Below are positions 1-13,284 of a stretch of 64,000 bases of DNA, one piece after another. Below the pieces are notes generated by a model. That model was not told the DNA's origin and searched no databases. It saw only the letters and a list, made by a program, of their open reading frames with translations. The stretch is from Cannabis sativa. Its lineage: Eukaryota > Streptophyta > Magnoliopsida > Rosales > Cannabaceae. The position numbers were made by a program, and so were the translations under genes. Where the stretch lies: positions 36,469,280-36,533,279 of the forward strand of contig NC_083605.1 in NCBI RefSeq assembly GCF_029168945.1. Reading direction: 5' to 3'. How positions within the stretch are numbered: the stretch's first letter is position 1; every line of letters begins with the position of its first letter.

Positions 1-899
1 AGGTGTGGTAGAGATCTTTTTGTTTTTCAATAGTGACTTGCCGAGAATCAATGCATATGTCTCCGAGAAAACTAACGATATCGCACCAATAAGAATATGA
101 ATTTTTGTATTAATATTCAGTAATGGTGATTAGACCAGATTGAGATTGACTATATAGATTAATGATTTTTTTTTTTTTCAATTCCTCAAGATTCCTGCTA
201 CTTTATGTTGTCTTTCCTGTAAAGACTAGATATAATTTTCATGTTTTTATATTTGAATGTGATTCTTTTCTTTTGTAAAATGGATTCAAAGCTTTCTTAT
301 GTTGGTGATCAATGTATGGTATAGGTTTTAGCACAAACTTATGGTTTCCTAGTTTGACCTCTCATAGCTTAACAATGTATTAGTGTCGTTTTAATATGTG
401 TAATAGTTTTAGTTTTACTTCTAATCCTTGGTTTCTCAGTTTCACTCTTGGAATATTGAGGCTCTCCTCTTCTTAACTCATTGTTGGATATTTCAGGTAG
501 TATTTGTCTTTGTACTCTACTCTCTGTTGCATTGTTAGAAAAAAATAAATTTTATATATGTGTGTGTGTCTGTGTCTATGTGTTTGTGTATTATTGAGTT
601 ATATATTTTTAGCTATCTTCCTTTGAAGAGAAAGATAGTCCATCCACTAATATATGCAAAATGAATTTATGTTATTTTGATGTGGTGAAAGTTCTTTTTT
701 TGCTCTAACAAACTGAGAATGTTTGTGTCTTGTATAATTCCTCTTTGTATGATATTGCTCCGTGATTTTGTTTAATAAATTATAATATTTAGATACACAT
801 AATAATAATCTCACCTAATAACTAATAATATTTTTTCTATAATTTTTTAATTGTATCACTTTCAACTAATATAGAAAAAAACTGACATAAAATTTAGTA
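1..899. other. Unit sequence without a recognisable gene
   Basis: This AT-rich stretch is shared by all copies (also from 37782 and 55749). It has a short GT-rich run near 556-592 and no open frame worth calling. It may be the body of the Helitron whose 3' terminus ends at 928, but I could not find that element's 5' TC end. Confidence 0.5.
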
Positions 900-928
900 T
901 ATGTGTCTTGCACGTAGCTTTTTGCTAG
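900..928 (+). mobile_element. Helitron-type 3' terminus (H3), copy 1
   Basis: A seven-base stem TATGTGT / GCACGTA with loop CTT pairs fully if two G-U wobbles are allowed. An 8-base spacer and CTAG follow, and the next base is T. Plant Helitrons end in a short hairpin a few bases before CTRR and insert between A and T. Stem, loop and spacer lengths match the H2 terminus at 43343, so H3 and H2 look like members of one family in opposite orientation. The 5' end was not identified. Confidence 0.55.
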
Positions 929-2821
929 TATACATATATACACCAGGGAGCTATAACATATTGTATATATGTATATATTTCATAGAAAGATGAGGGAGCC
1001 ATGGCCCCTGTATAGCAGAACATCCCTCCGCCCCTACCCTTAACTATCTCTAATCCAATTATATTACTTAGTGCATAAAAAAATAAATGAAGAAGATAAA
1101 TCGTATTGTTATTATACAGTAATAACAATAAAAAAAATATTTTGATAGAATATTTTATTTTATGAGTAGAAATTAATAAATATCAATACAATCTATGATA
1201 TCTATAGCATATTATACTTACTTTTTTTATTTTCTCCCCAAAATCCCATAAGAAAATGAATGAATGTTTTGGAGAAGAAACTAAAAAAAGATATTTGATT
1301 ATGAAAGATATTTAATAAATTAATATTATAAAATGTAAGTTTATATATATACTTGAATTTTTATAACGTTGGAGGTTAATTAATAAAAGACTTTTGATAT
1401 TTTTGAAAAGAGAAAAGTTAGCCATTAATATGGAGAGAGAATACCAATTCTGTTAGTGTAAGTGTTAAGATTAACATAATTTTTTATTAAATAATTAAAT
1501 TAAATTAATGAGGTGACTGTAATTAATTGGTGGGACAGGATAGAGACAGTTGGTGACAGATGATTTTTTTCCCTTATTTGAAAGAACTTCATGCACTAAC
1601 ATATTCAAGAACGAGAGATACCCAGAAAATGATAATGCAAATAATTATGATCTTGTCAATGATAAATTCTGCATTAAACTTTTAAAACCACAAAGTTTTA
1701 ACTAATTGTTTCACTGATGTCATAACCAATATCTCTATTAGAAAATTGATTACTGGATATATTATCTACAAACTTCTCTCCCCATAACAATAACAAGAAT
1801 CCCAAACAAGAATTCCCAAATCGTAAAGGCTTTTTCAAAGGCTGGTTGTTTAACATATTTCCACCAAATTTCCATGAGCCAATCAAAAATTTATAATTGG
1901 AAAAAGTAAGGGTAACAACAATTACAGTCAACTCTTTTTTTAACAGTTTAATTTATAAATTAATATTTTTTTTAATAGTTTCATTCATTCGGGAATAAAA
2001 AAGAATACAAAGAATGAGATGAGATTTGAAATATAAGATGACTTCTATATCATCAGTTAAAATAAAAAATATTAATTTCAAAAAAATAATTAGTAAATAT
2101 CATTCCTTTGATCAAATTTAATGGTTAATAATTAAATACCGTGTATTTGATTTTATTAAGTTTATAAATATTTTTGATTAATTAATTAAAATTATATATC
2201 TATTTTTTAAACTATTTTAAGTATAATAATAAAAAAATATAGTTAATATTCACATTTAAAATTTGAATTTGAAATAATTGATATCTAATAATTAATAATT
2301 AATAATTCACTGCAAAAAAAAAATCTAAATATAAAATAAATATTAAAACATCTAAATTACTGCAAAAAAAAAAAACAAAAGAATATTTCAAATTGCCGCA
2401 CAACCCCATTCGTTTCCAAGTTGTTTTAATAAATATTAAATAATTTTATAATTTAATTATTATTAGATAAAATACAACCCCATTAGTTTCCATACTTTAA
2501 TTGATTATAGTCTTATACGTACTTACGTCCGATCGAGAACTGCTATGACTAGCTATGGGTGGGTAGTGTGAGTACTTAATTATAAAGATTATTTATCTAT
2601 ACGAATATATAGATTATTAAATTGGTCATATATAATTCTAATTTGGTTAGGAATTAATATGATAATTACTCAACCTCATTAAAAAAAGTTTGAAAATTAT
2701 ATTTTATATAATAAATAATATCTTTTTTTTTTAATCAAACATATTCCGATTATAATATGGATCAATTGGAATAATCATATTCCTAATGAAATTAGAATTA
2801 ATATTATTCTATCATCTGCCC
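929..2821. other. Intergenic unit sequence; small conserved minus-strand ORF
   Basis: No gene is recognised here. A minus-strand ORF of 77 codons (1698-1931) is also open at 57436-57669 (77 codons) and 39468-39695 (75 codons, from an in-frame 6-base loss). Its persistence may only reflect how recent the duplications are, and I see no known domain in it. The region from 2200 to 2490 is the block replaced in copy 2 by an inverted paralogue fragment. Confidence 0.4.
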
Positions 2822-2831
2822 TATATATATA
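2822..2831 (+). promoter_or_regulatory. TATA box candidate, acidic-tail gene copy 1
   Basis: A TATATATATA run lies 83 bases before the start codon. Spacing is identical in the other copies (40565 and 58561). This fits a plant TATA element with a 5' leader of about 50 bases. Confidence 0.55.
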
Positions 2832-2904
2832 GGTAGGGATACACTAATTAAGAACGAATATTTAAGAAACCTATATTACGAGAGATAACACACACGTAGT
2901 AAAT

Positions 2905-3657
2905 ATGGATAATCAACCATTCTCTCAAGTTTTTATTTACGCAAAATTTAATAGTGGTTTTGAAGAAAATAATCCATCACCATCACCATTAATGAAGGTG
3001 GAGTTGAAAGTGATCCAAATGTACTATTCAGATACCGATCACAGCGACACCTTCATCTCATACAACTCCACTCACCGATTCCAACACCAAATTGATCACC
3101 TATTCCAAGAGACCTCACCTTCCATCAACACACTCATTACCTCCATGTTTTCAGGCAAACTGATCCCCTTCCCCTTGGTTAACATGTACTGGAGCAACCC
3201 CAACCTTCCTAACATGTCCCAGTTAAAGATGGCGGTAAGCTTCGACACCATGGTCACCATGGTCTCGTTGCCCCTCACCCTCATCAGTATTCTCCTTCAC
3301 ATACACCGCTCTCGTCACCGTCGTGATGTCTCTATGACCTTGACCGTGGATAACAGGATCATGATCCCTAACAACGGTTTGCTTGATCTACGTATTGCTC
3401 ACGCATGGGAACAAGTACTTAACAAAAGACACATTCGTTACCGCCTCTTTCCCCGGTCGGGCTGATCTGAAGTACATCAGCCACCATCTTCGTCCACAAG
3501 TAATAATGATCAAGTGCTTGATCATGATCATGAGAAGGAGGAGGAAGAGCATGGTGATGATAATGATGATCAAGTGTTGAATCATGTTGACCAGAAGGAG
3601 GATGAGGATGAGGATTATTTCGATCAAGAATTATCTACGCTATATGTGGTATTATGA
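2905..3657 (+). pseudogene. Acidic-tail protein gene, copy 1, frameshifted
   Basis: This copy matches the intact 253-codon genes at 40648 and 58644 through about codon 172. A net 4-base insertion near 3426-3437 then shifts the frame, and a stop is reached at 3463-3465, giving 186 residues. A 1-base loss just past this point would restore the frame, but the stop comes first. The acidic C-terminal region still reads in the original frame to 3657 with a 12-base in-frame deletion, so the damage looks recent. The product would keep the N-terminal region and hydrophobic segment but lose the acidic tail. Whether the short form is expressed cannot be told. Confidence 0.75.
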
Positions 3658-4120
3658 ATATGTAACCTCGACTATGATTTCTAGTGTAGTACAAATTACT
3701 ATTGGAACTTATTTTACATTATATTAATTAGCGACTTAAAATATATTTCTAAAATGATTACATAAGTATATAAAAATTTAGAATTTTTCTTATATTGGAA
3801 ACACAACTGAATAAATGGCTTTAACTTTTGAATTTTTTATTTACATATCACTAAGTACTCAACCCGACCCAAATCTTATTTTCTTTAAATAGACATGTAA
3901 CTACATTCTATATTTGTTCATTTATTTTTTTTTATATAAGCTCTCAGTTTTAAGTTAATTATTTATTTAATTAAAATAATAGACTAATTAATTTTGAATA
4001 TAGCTAAGATTTATCAATCTTACTCAAAATCTAATTTAGGTCAATTTTTAAATTCTTATTATAACCATGTAATTAAATAAAATATTATTTTTGATTAATA
4101 ATATAATATAAGTATAATAT
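3658..4120. other. Gene 3' flank
   Basis: AT-rich 3' flank of the gene, conserved in the other copies. It presumably contains the polyadenylation region, but no single signal stands out. Confidence 0.4.
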
Positions 4121-4498
4121 AGGGTTAATAGCGGCATAAGTACCCAAAAGTTTAAGTTTGCAAGCAGCATAAACTCAATGTTTATTTTTAGCGACATAGA
4201 TATCCAATTTTTCTAAAACTTTAATTTTCTTCTAGTTTCGTAAGTACAGATTTCGTTTTGAATTTATTAAAAAAAATATTTCGAAGTAACTGATACTATA
4301 TGTTTCTATTTAGACCCAATGATTTCGAATTCGGGTCTTATGTGTGCCCTATTTAAAATAATAACAGAGTCAGTACTGACAAAATTAGAGAAAAATTATA
4401 GTTTTACAAACTTTAGGTACTTATACCGCTAAAAATAAATATTAAGTTTATGCCGCTTACAAACTTAAAACTTTTAGTACTTATGCATATTTACCCCA
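4121..4498. mobile_element. Foldback MITE, copy 1
   Basis: The first 80 to 100 bases (beginning AGGGTTAATAGCGGCATAAG) are the imperfect reverse complement of the last 80 to 100 (ending in ...TTTACCCC), giving a roughly 380-base foldback element with long terminal inverted repeats and no coding capacity. The flanks are TA-rich, so target duplication length and superfamily cannot be decided. The same element sits at the same place in copies 2 and 3, so it predates the duplications. Confidence 0.75.
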
Positions 4499-4899
4499 TA
4501 TATTATAAAAATATGTGTGACATAAATATCTTATATTTTCTTATTCATACACTTATATCATACTAGGCGAAAGTTACGTGCGCATTGCACGTATTCTTAG
4601 TCATATATATTCAATTTTATTTAACAAGTGATAAAATATGCTGATTTGTTCAATTTTTATTTTTACATTCAAATAGTCGTTCTAACATGCTTAGAAAATG
4701 TTTCAGCAGTAAAAAGATTCAATTAATTTAGTATGTCTATTGAGCCTTTCTTTCTGAATATTTTTTGAACTCATGAACCATTTCCTGCATCATAATTCTT
4801 CAACTGTAATAGAAACATCACACCAAATTGAATAGTCAAAACAAAAATAATCATGATAAAAGTCCCACCAAAACTATCATTAAGCATTGAGAAAAAATA

Positions 4900-6794
4900 T
4901 GTTGGGTTTTATGCCCTAAATAAAACTCATTTCAATATAATCAAATTTACTTATTAATATAGATCAGAAACAACATTTAATGTTGCATGGTTCACATGAT
5001 TTATTTCTTGATTATATGTACATAATGTATAAATTCATCTGAAACCCTTTTCACATACTTGATCCTGTTTATTGTGCCGTCAACACATTGGAAAGTAAAC
5101 ATGACTATGTGAATAAAGTTTCCTAGATTTATCAGACACAGGGTTTTACTGATATGATAATCTACAACAAGAGTTTACTTGTATTTGGAGAAATACTATG
5201 TTCTTTCCAGAACATTGGTTAAAGTAAAGCTCAGGTTGGATGCATTGAGTATGCATCGGAAGGGACCGATATTGAACTTTGACTTAGATTTATTAAACTT
5301 ACCGTAATATCTATTCAAGTCAATATCGCCAAGTTGATCCTAGATCAAATGATCTTAATCCTGATATGATTAGGCTCAATCTTGAAAGGCTATTCGTGTT
5401 CTTTGATTTGTTAGTTAAGCCTACTTTTAGGTCAGGGTGATACGTACATTTTGGGAACACGGTAGTGCAATTGAGTGGGAGCGCTATCATAAACATGGAA
5501 TCTATAGCTTCTATCTGGAGAATAGTAAGCAAAGGATGATCTCCTTCGAGCTTGACCAAACGAACATAAATGGTGGAGTACTCATTTCACATAAGCTGAA
5601 ATATCATTTATACGGGGTCAAGTGTTTTAAGGAATAAATACATTGTAGGGTGTAACGGTAATTTAATCCCTTTACAGTGTAGATCATTCATATAGAGGAT
5701 CATTGATCAAATTAGGATTATAACAATGGATAACTAATGATGTGTCTATATGGTGGAACATATAGAGCATTCTATATACTGAGAGTGCAATTCTAAGTTC
5801 TATGCGTGGATTCAACGAAGAATTAATAAGTTAGTGAATTTTAGTGTTAAATTCTTGATCTACTTATTGGAAGCTCGGTTATATAGACCCATGGTCCCCC
5901 CACTAGTTGAGATAATATTGCTTGTAAGACTCATGTAATTGATTTTGATTAATCAATTATAATTCTCAAATTAGACTATGTCTATTTGTGAATTTTTCAC
6001 TAAGTAAGGGCGAAATTGTAAAGAAAGAGTTAATAGGGGCATATTTGTTAATTATGATACTTTGTATGGTTCAATTAATAAATATGATAAATGACAATAT
6101 TATTTAATAATTATTTATAGTTATTAAATAGTTAGAATTGGCATTTAAATGTTTGAATTAGGAAATTGGCATTTTTGAGAAAATCAGATACAAAAGGTGT
6201 TAAAATTGCAAAATTGCAAAAAGCAAGGCCCAATCCACTAAGTGTATGGCCTGCCACTTTTGTAGGAAATTTAAACTGATTTTTTCATTATTTTAATGCC
6301 AAATAATTCAAACCTAACCCTAGTGGAATGCTATAAATAGATAGTGAAGGCTTCAGGAAATTTACACTTAAATTTTCTATTTTTCCTTCAGAGAAAAACC
6401 TGAGCCTTCTCTCTCCCTATCTTTAGCTGTCACTTCTTCTCTTCCCTCTTGAGAATTTCGAAATCCTTAGTGATTACAGTAGTGCCCACACACATCAAGT
6501 GATACCTCAATCATAGTGAGGAAGATCGTGAAGAAAGATCATCGACGAAAGGAGTTTCGGCATCAAAGATTCAGAGAAAGAGATCCAGGTTCAGATATTG
6601 ATAATGCTCTGCTACAGAAAGGAATCAAGGGCTAGATATCTGAACGGAAGGAGTCATTATATTCCGCTGCACCCAATGTAAGGTTTCTTAAACTTTATAT
6701 GTGTTTAATTTATCGTTTTAGAAAGTTCATATTTAGGATGTTAATAAACATACTTGTGAGTAGATCTAAGATCCTGGTAAAATAATTTCCAACA
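4900..6794 (+). repeat. copia-1 5' LTR
   Basis: This 1895-base repeat differs from the 3' LTR by only about a dozen small changes seen by eye. A TATAAATA at 6332-6339 is a good candidate for the retroelement promoter. The 66-codon ORF inside is present in both LTRs and is not considered a gene. Confidence 0.95.
6332..6339 (+). promoter_or_regulatory. TATA box candidate in copia-1 5' LTR
   Basis: TATAAATA lies in the last quarter of the LTR and is conserved in the 3' LTR at 14719-14726. It would place the U3/R boundary a few tens of bases downstream. Confidence 0.55.
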
Positions 6795-6796
6795 AC

Positions 6797-6810
6797 TGGC
6801 CTCAGAGCCA
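6797..6810 (+). other. copia-1 primer binding site
   Basis: TGGCCTCAGAGCCA lies two bases after the 5' LTR. It matches the usual initiator Met-tRNA complement TGGTATCAGAGCCA of plant copia elements except for TA to CC in the middle. Confidence 0.7.
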
Positions 6811-9800
6811 TGGTAATTGATTTACTTGCAAGAAATTTGGACTTTAAAACGATTGTTTGTATGTTCTTTGGATGTTATCATGTTGTATTGAGTGTTATTT
6901 GATGATTGATTGATGATTGTGAAATTTTCGTGAAAAATAATTGTTATTTCGTTTCTGGAATTATTTTTATTGGATAGTATGGAAAAAATTAAGCAAGTTA
7001 GCCTTTTACAGAACTCAATTTGGATTTTATTTGAATTAGTTATGATTTTTTGAAGATTTGACAAAATCGGGGAAATTTGTCTTGATAGTTTTGCGATCAT
7101 AGAACTGTCCGTACAGTTTCGAATTTTTCCTATTTTCTTCAATTTTTCATACTTTTTCATGGAATTAGCTTCTAATTTTTTGTATGGTTTTGTATATATA
7201 CTATTACTATTCCTAATTCAATTCTAATTATCATTTTGAATTAATTTAAATTTTTTTTAATTTAATTCAAGATATTAGTGTAATTTGAATTTGAATAGAA
7301 TTAGTATTTATCTTTTTGCTTAAAAATCTATCTTATTTTTAAATTTGATTATATTTTTTTAAATTTAAGGTCAGATATTTTAAGATATTTATAATATCTT
7401 TTAAGATATTTATAATATCTTTTAAGATATTTAAAAATATCTTATCTTTTAAGATATTTATAATATCTTTTAAGATATTTTAAAAATATCTTATCTTTTA
7501 AGATATTTTAAAAATATCTTATCTTTTAAGATTTTTTAATTAAATCTTTTTAGATATTTTGACCTTATTTAAATTTAAAATAAGATATTTATAATCATGT
7601 AATTTTAAATAGATGTAAGATATTTTGCTAATTTTTTTTTTAAATTTTGTTATTTTATTTATTTAAATTACATTTAAAATTTGAAAAAGATATTTATTTA
7701 TCTTTTCTAATTTTTTATTTAATTTTTATTTATAAAATAATATTTAAAATTTAAAAGTAGTTAGCAAATTTTTGAAATGATATTTAGGTTGGTTGAAACC
7801 TAATTTTTCAAAATTGTAGGTTTAATTTTAAATTTAAATATTTAATTAATTTTCGAAATTTTTTTTAAATTTTTTTTTATTTTTTTTTCTAAAATCTTTT
7901 TCAATAATATTTCGAAATTAATTATTTAATTTAAAATTAAATAAATCCTACATCCAACTATCCAGCTAATCCTGTTGCAGGAATATGTGTTTTAGCTTGT
8001 TTGTAAGTTTTTAAAACCTATTATTACTTGATTGCAAATAGCCATGGTTACCTTTTGCCAGATCTAATGATCTGATGGCTCCCTTGGTCAAGATAATAAT
8101 TTGTAACAGGTATATTTACAATCTTCTTTCATCTGTGTATGACCTAGCAACATGATAGGACCCATCCAAAGTGTGCTGTGTGAGCCTATGTGTTTAATTT
8201 TATTATAGATGCATATAGGTTAATGTTGCTAAAATAAATTATCATAGTTATTGATAGAATTTATTTAGGCCCATTTAGTTTTTGGGCCTATTCAATTAAT
8301 AACAGTTGTTCTTATTAAGGTTAAATTCCTCTCTTTTGGGCCTTGTGTGAGAGTTGGGAGCCATAGAAGTGGGTACGACATACTGAACCCAGCACCCCCT
8401 CACACAAACCACCCCAATTGTGAAGGCCCATTTGCCTAATTTGAATGACTGTACTAGGTTAATTACACTAGTTTAACCTAATTAAAATTGATTAGCAACA
8501 TAATTAATTTCATTTATTTTGAAATTAATTTAAGAAAAATATAGTTTAAAGAATTATTTTTTATTCTAAGCTAAACTATATGTATTTTCTTGTATTTAAT
8601 TAAATATAGAATTATAACCATCTAGATTCTTTCTGGAACTTAATTTAAATTTTTCATTAAATATTCTTATTTAAGTTGATATTTAGTTATCTACAACTAA
8701 CCAACTTAAATCTGAATATCTTTTGAATTCAAAATTTCAAAATTAAGTTGAGGAATTTTAGGCATTGGTTATTAAGATTCTTTAGATATTTTTTAAGTTA
8801 ATATCTTTTCGAATATTAACTTAAAATGGAATATTTTCAAATTAAGTGGTTACAACTTAATTTTTGATATTTAATTAAATTTAAATTTAAAAAAATATTT
8901 AAGTTCTAGATTTTTTCTAATACAACTTAAATTAGATATTTTTTCAAATTTTGTGGAAAAGATACTTAGTCAAATAAGATATTTTCTAGATAGTTATTTC
9001 TAGACTACTTATTATTTCTAATATTAAATAGGAAAATATTATAAATTGTGAAATTAATTATTTAATTAATTTTGGTACAATTTATTTTAAGTATATTTTT
9101 CCTAGTATTAAACTAGAGATTAATAATTAAGCCTTCTCTAAACTTAATTATTTATTTCTTGAATTTAATACATTTAATTAATTTGAAAATTAAATATCTA
9201 AGTTGATTTTTATCATCATACTTAAATATTTCTTTTTCATGACATTTAATTAAATAGAAAATTATTTTTAGTTGAAATTTATTTTTTTCAACTAAATTTA
9301 AATAATTTTCAAAATATTTTTTTTATTAATCAAATTTCGAAATTGCATTTCTTAAATGCTGGAATTTCGAATTTTATTTAAAAAATAGATTAAGTTGTAA
9401 ATTAATTATTTTAATTAATTCTTGGATCAACTTAAATCAATGATTTTTTCATTTATTGATTAATTTAAAATAAATTGAATTAAAGTATATTATTAGAAAT
9501 TGAATTAATTAGTCAAAGAAAAATCTAGATAGATGATATTTTTGCTTGAAGTATTTTTCTAGTGTATTTAATTAAATAGAAAATTAATATTTAAGTTGAT
9601 TTTCATCATCATACTTAAATATTTGAAATTTTTCTTATATATTTAATTAAATAGGAAAATTATATTTTTTGTTGTAAATTAATTTTATTAATTAATTTTG
9701 GGCCAACATTAAATTAGAATAATTTTTCCAGGATTTATTTTTTATTTTAATATGCATTTTTCGAAAATTGTATTCTTAAATACTTTAATTTTTCGAAATG

Positions 9801-11399
9801 CAATATATATTTATAGAAAATTAAATTTGAGTTGTAAATTAATTTAAATTAATTTTGTAACAACTTAAATTGAATATTTTTCTAAATATTTATTGGAAAT
9901 TATTACTAAGATGGAAATAATTCATATTATTTTCATATCCATCTAAGTAAAATTTATAAATATTAAATTAAAATTTATATTTAGAATTTTTCATTCTAAA
10001 TTGGAAATTTTAAATAAATATATATTTAAAATAAATAGATTAAATAAAGAGAATCAAAGAAAATACAACTCACTTTAAATAATGAGCTTGATTATTATTA
10101 AGATATTCGATCTCCATTGTTGGTCTTACAAAAGTTAAATGTTTTCAATATAACCTCGAGACGCTAGACTTCGTCCCCCTATGGATGGTTATTCGTTGAA
10201 CGCATTTAACACCGTAAGATTTCATTTGATAAGTGTTTTGTAAGTTTTCGTCTCTATTAGACTCTCCCCTACGGTGACTACTTAGAGATAAACTTATGAA
10301 ACATGAAACAATGGTAGAAGCTCATAAAATGAGAATAACCTTGACTCTCGCCTACCGGGACAACGTTGGATTCTTATTTTGATCGAATAAAAGGTTGCTA
10401 GAATGGTTTCTATTTTAGATGAGCTGACAACTCTATTCAATAAATGATGCTTTGACTCTCGCCTACCGGACCTTTGTATCGGTTTGTTGAAAACCTTGGA
10501 AATTATTTAGGATTGTAATTTTTAGTATTTTCACTTGTCATTCCTACTTTCTATATGCTTATAATTTACGAATTGTGTATGAATTTATATTGAACCATGT
10601 TATTTTCTGTTATTAAGTTGTAGTTTAATTTCGAATCTTCATTGTTGGTCTAACTTGGCTTGTTTATCTAATGAGATAAATCCCTAGTGGATTTTCACCA
10701 TTAGACATACATAATAGTGTTAGATTTCGAAAGATAAATATTGTACATGCGACATCTAGCTGTTCATCAATTGATGACACCTTAGACTAGTATTTTTACG
10801 ATATGAAACAAGAAGATTATATAAATAAGATTACTTTGACTTTCGCTAATCGAAGCATCGTTGGATTCTTATTTTAAACGAAATTATCCTAATTCCTCTT
10901 AGCTTATTCATTTCGAATTAGCTTTCAAAACATATCATTGGATGAATGGTCTATAAATCATTTCATGTCATTTTATATGACGCATATGATTATAATCCCG
11001 AAATTCTATTCCCAATTGATATAAATCCTCAATCTTAGAAATCTCCTACTTGTATGGGCAAATCTGACTTAGAGTTTGTATTAGTAGTGCTGGTCCAAGA
11101 TAGAATTACTCATTATATTTGGTATAAATTTAAGTCTTTGACTTTAATTTTAGATTCCAAATAGAAATTTTCTTAAATTTCTAATTCCAGAATACAATAC
11201 AGTTACACTTTCTCAAGTGTTTAATATCCATCTTTTATTAATGGATTAAAACTGTATGGAATGTGAGTTAGGTATTCTGTGACCAGGATCCACTTGAAGT
11301 ATTCTAAGAACTCTTTGATGTAACTAAACCTATATCATCCAAAGACACTACCACATTTTTTTTAATCTATGGCATTTGTATCTTGTTCATAGTGGTTTT
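6811..11399. other. copia-1 leader and gag region, no open frame
   Basis: This is very AT-rich sequence with no significant ORF. A Gag coding region would be expected here, but I cannot recognise one. Between about 10150 and 10870 several related short phrases recur (variants of GACTCTCGCCTACCG followed by TTGGATTCTTATTTT), suggesting an internally repeated leader of unknown role. Confidence 0.5.
7372..7560. repeat. Palindromic minisatellite in copia-1
   Basis: Six or more tandem units built around AAGATATTTATAATATCTT, each close to a perfect dyad, alternate with a variant containing AAAAATATCTTATC. The whole block can fold on itself. Confidence 0.75.
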
Positions 11400-13260
11400 G
11401 ACAAGATCAATCTCTGCAAAGAGTTAATATGCCTATATCCACTGAAGGTAGTTCATCTCATTCGCAGATGGATGTACATTCAGGGGTGGATATGAGTTTT
11501 TCGTTGTATTCTTAAAACGATAACTCTAGATTATACCTTATGCAAAGAAATTTGAAATGTTTGAAAAATTTCATCAATTTCTAGCAATGGTTAAACACCA
11601 TTAAGGTATGTGGTTAAAGATCTTGCGAACTGATAGGGGTGGAGAAATAGTTAGTAGATATGCAGTTCAAAGATCATTACATTGATTTTTGAATTATATC
11701 CAAACTTACCTCCCCAGAAATTTCGAGTTGCATGTTGATGATTAGTTACTAGTCGTTGCCTAATTCCTTCTATGGTAATACAATTTCAGAATGATGTAAT
11801 GGTTGTATACTTAATGTAAATCATTACTAGATTCATGGATGACCTAATCAAAATCTTAAGAAAAGCTAGAACCATTAACCATGGTTTGTTAGCTATTCTA
11901 AGTGATTAGGGGTGGACCATCCCATTGTCAATAGATAAGAAAGTTTTTGTTCAAACAAATACTACTTTTCTAAGATAATGACTAAGTCTGAAAACAAGTA
12001 GCAAATAAAGGAGATATTTAATTCTTGATTCCAAAAGTGTTCTATCATCTTATATAACATATGATGATCCCACTGCCTCTGTTGTCTTGTCACAACCGAA
12101 GAGATCAATACCATTTAGTTTTCTTAGACATAATTCACGGTGCCTTGTCGTAGTGGGAGAGTTTCTAGGAACTCACCTTCTTATGACTTGGGAGACACTA
12201 GTGATTAAAATCCATTGTGAGTTTAAACAAGTAATGGATTGTCAAGATAAGAAACTAAGAAGAAAGCCAATAGAACTATGGTTTAATCCATTCACATGGA
12301 GTAACCTAAAGTTTTCTATTACAAGGACATAAAAGGAAATTTTAGTTAATAAGTCTATTCTATGGACTTAACAAACTTCTGTTCCTAGCATTATAGGTTT
12401 GAGTTTATCTAAACCTATGGCTTATGGTATACCTAGTAATTACTTACTCTAATGCAAGCAACTTACTTTAGTAAAATGCTGAAGCATTTTCTTTCTAATG
12501 GCAATCTATAGAAGCTTCACAACTTCTTAGGTATAGATTTTATTTATCTAAGGAAAAGTCTTAACTATTCCAGAAAAGATAAAGCCATGAAAGAATTTCT
12601 TATATCAACAGTGAGAGGTCTTAGATATGCTTTTGTATGCCTTAGACCGGACATACATCTCATTGAGTGGGAGTAATGAGTAGGTATCAGATTAATCCAG
12701 GAGAAGAACATTGGAAGACAATCAAGTAAATTTTAAGATTAAGAAGAGGAACTATATGTTAGTCTATAAGGGTGTGTTTAAAACTCTTAGACTACACCAT
12801 ATCAGATTTCGAAATTTGCCTATGTGCTAGTAAATCTTTCTGATAAGATGGTGGTTACTCTGGGGGTGGAATAGTGATTTTGGAGAAGTGTCAAAACCTA
12901 TCTGAATTCTCTAAGTCTACCAGAGAGAGACTGAATGTTAAAGCTGCAGGAAAGTTACTTATTCAGTCTAAGGAAAGTTCTATACATCTTTGGCACCATT
13001 CCAAATTGCCTTAAACTACTAGTGTTAATTTCCTGATTAACCAAAAGTAGTTGCCAAAGGTATAGAATCCAGTATCCCAAGAGAGTAGACATATAGAGAG
13101 GAATTTCACATTATCAATGATTTTGTGATTAAAGGAAGAGTAATGGTGGAGAAAAGGTTGTGGTTAATTCAACCTTTCAGATCCTATTACGAGGAGTTTA
13201 CTACTACTACACTTGATTTGCATATCAAGGTGTTGAGATTATTTGAAACGCACTTTTTGT
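11400..13260 (+). pseudogene. copia-1 pol remnants (integrase, RT, RNase H)
   Basis: Short matches to copia Pol occur in the right order in changing frames. An integrase core phrase reading LRTDRGGE lies near 11620-11650. The start of the reverse transcriptase region lies near 12220-12260 (KQVMDCQDKK, in an 81-codon ORF at 12087-12332). A block resembling the end of RT and start of RNase H is near 12610-12770 (RPDI, RYQ-NPG-EHW-like). The C-terminal DPxT-type tail lies near 13180-13240. Stops and frameshifts are frequent, so no functional polyprotein can be made. Copia assignment is well supported; lineage is not determined. Confidence 0.7.
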
Positions 13261-13273
13261 TTTATATTAGTGC

Positions 13274-13284
13274 AAGTGGGAGTT
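13274..13284 (+). other. copia-1 polypurine tract
   Basis: AAGTGGGAGTT lies directly before the 3' LTR. This is the usual plus-strand priming site for copia elements (typically AAGTGGGAG). Confidence 0.75.

Noticed and set aside
5437..5637. 66-codon ORF, repeated at 13824-14024
   Set aside because: It lies inside both LTRs of copia-1 and is explained by the LTR duplication.
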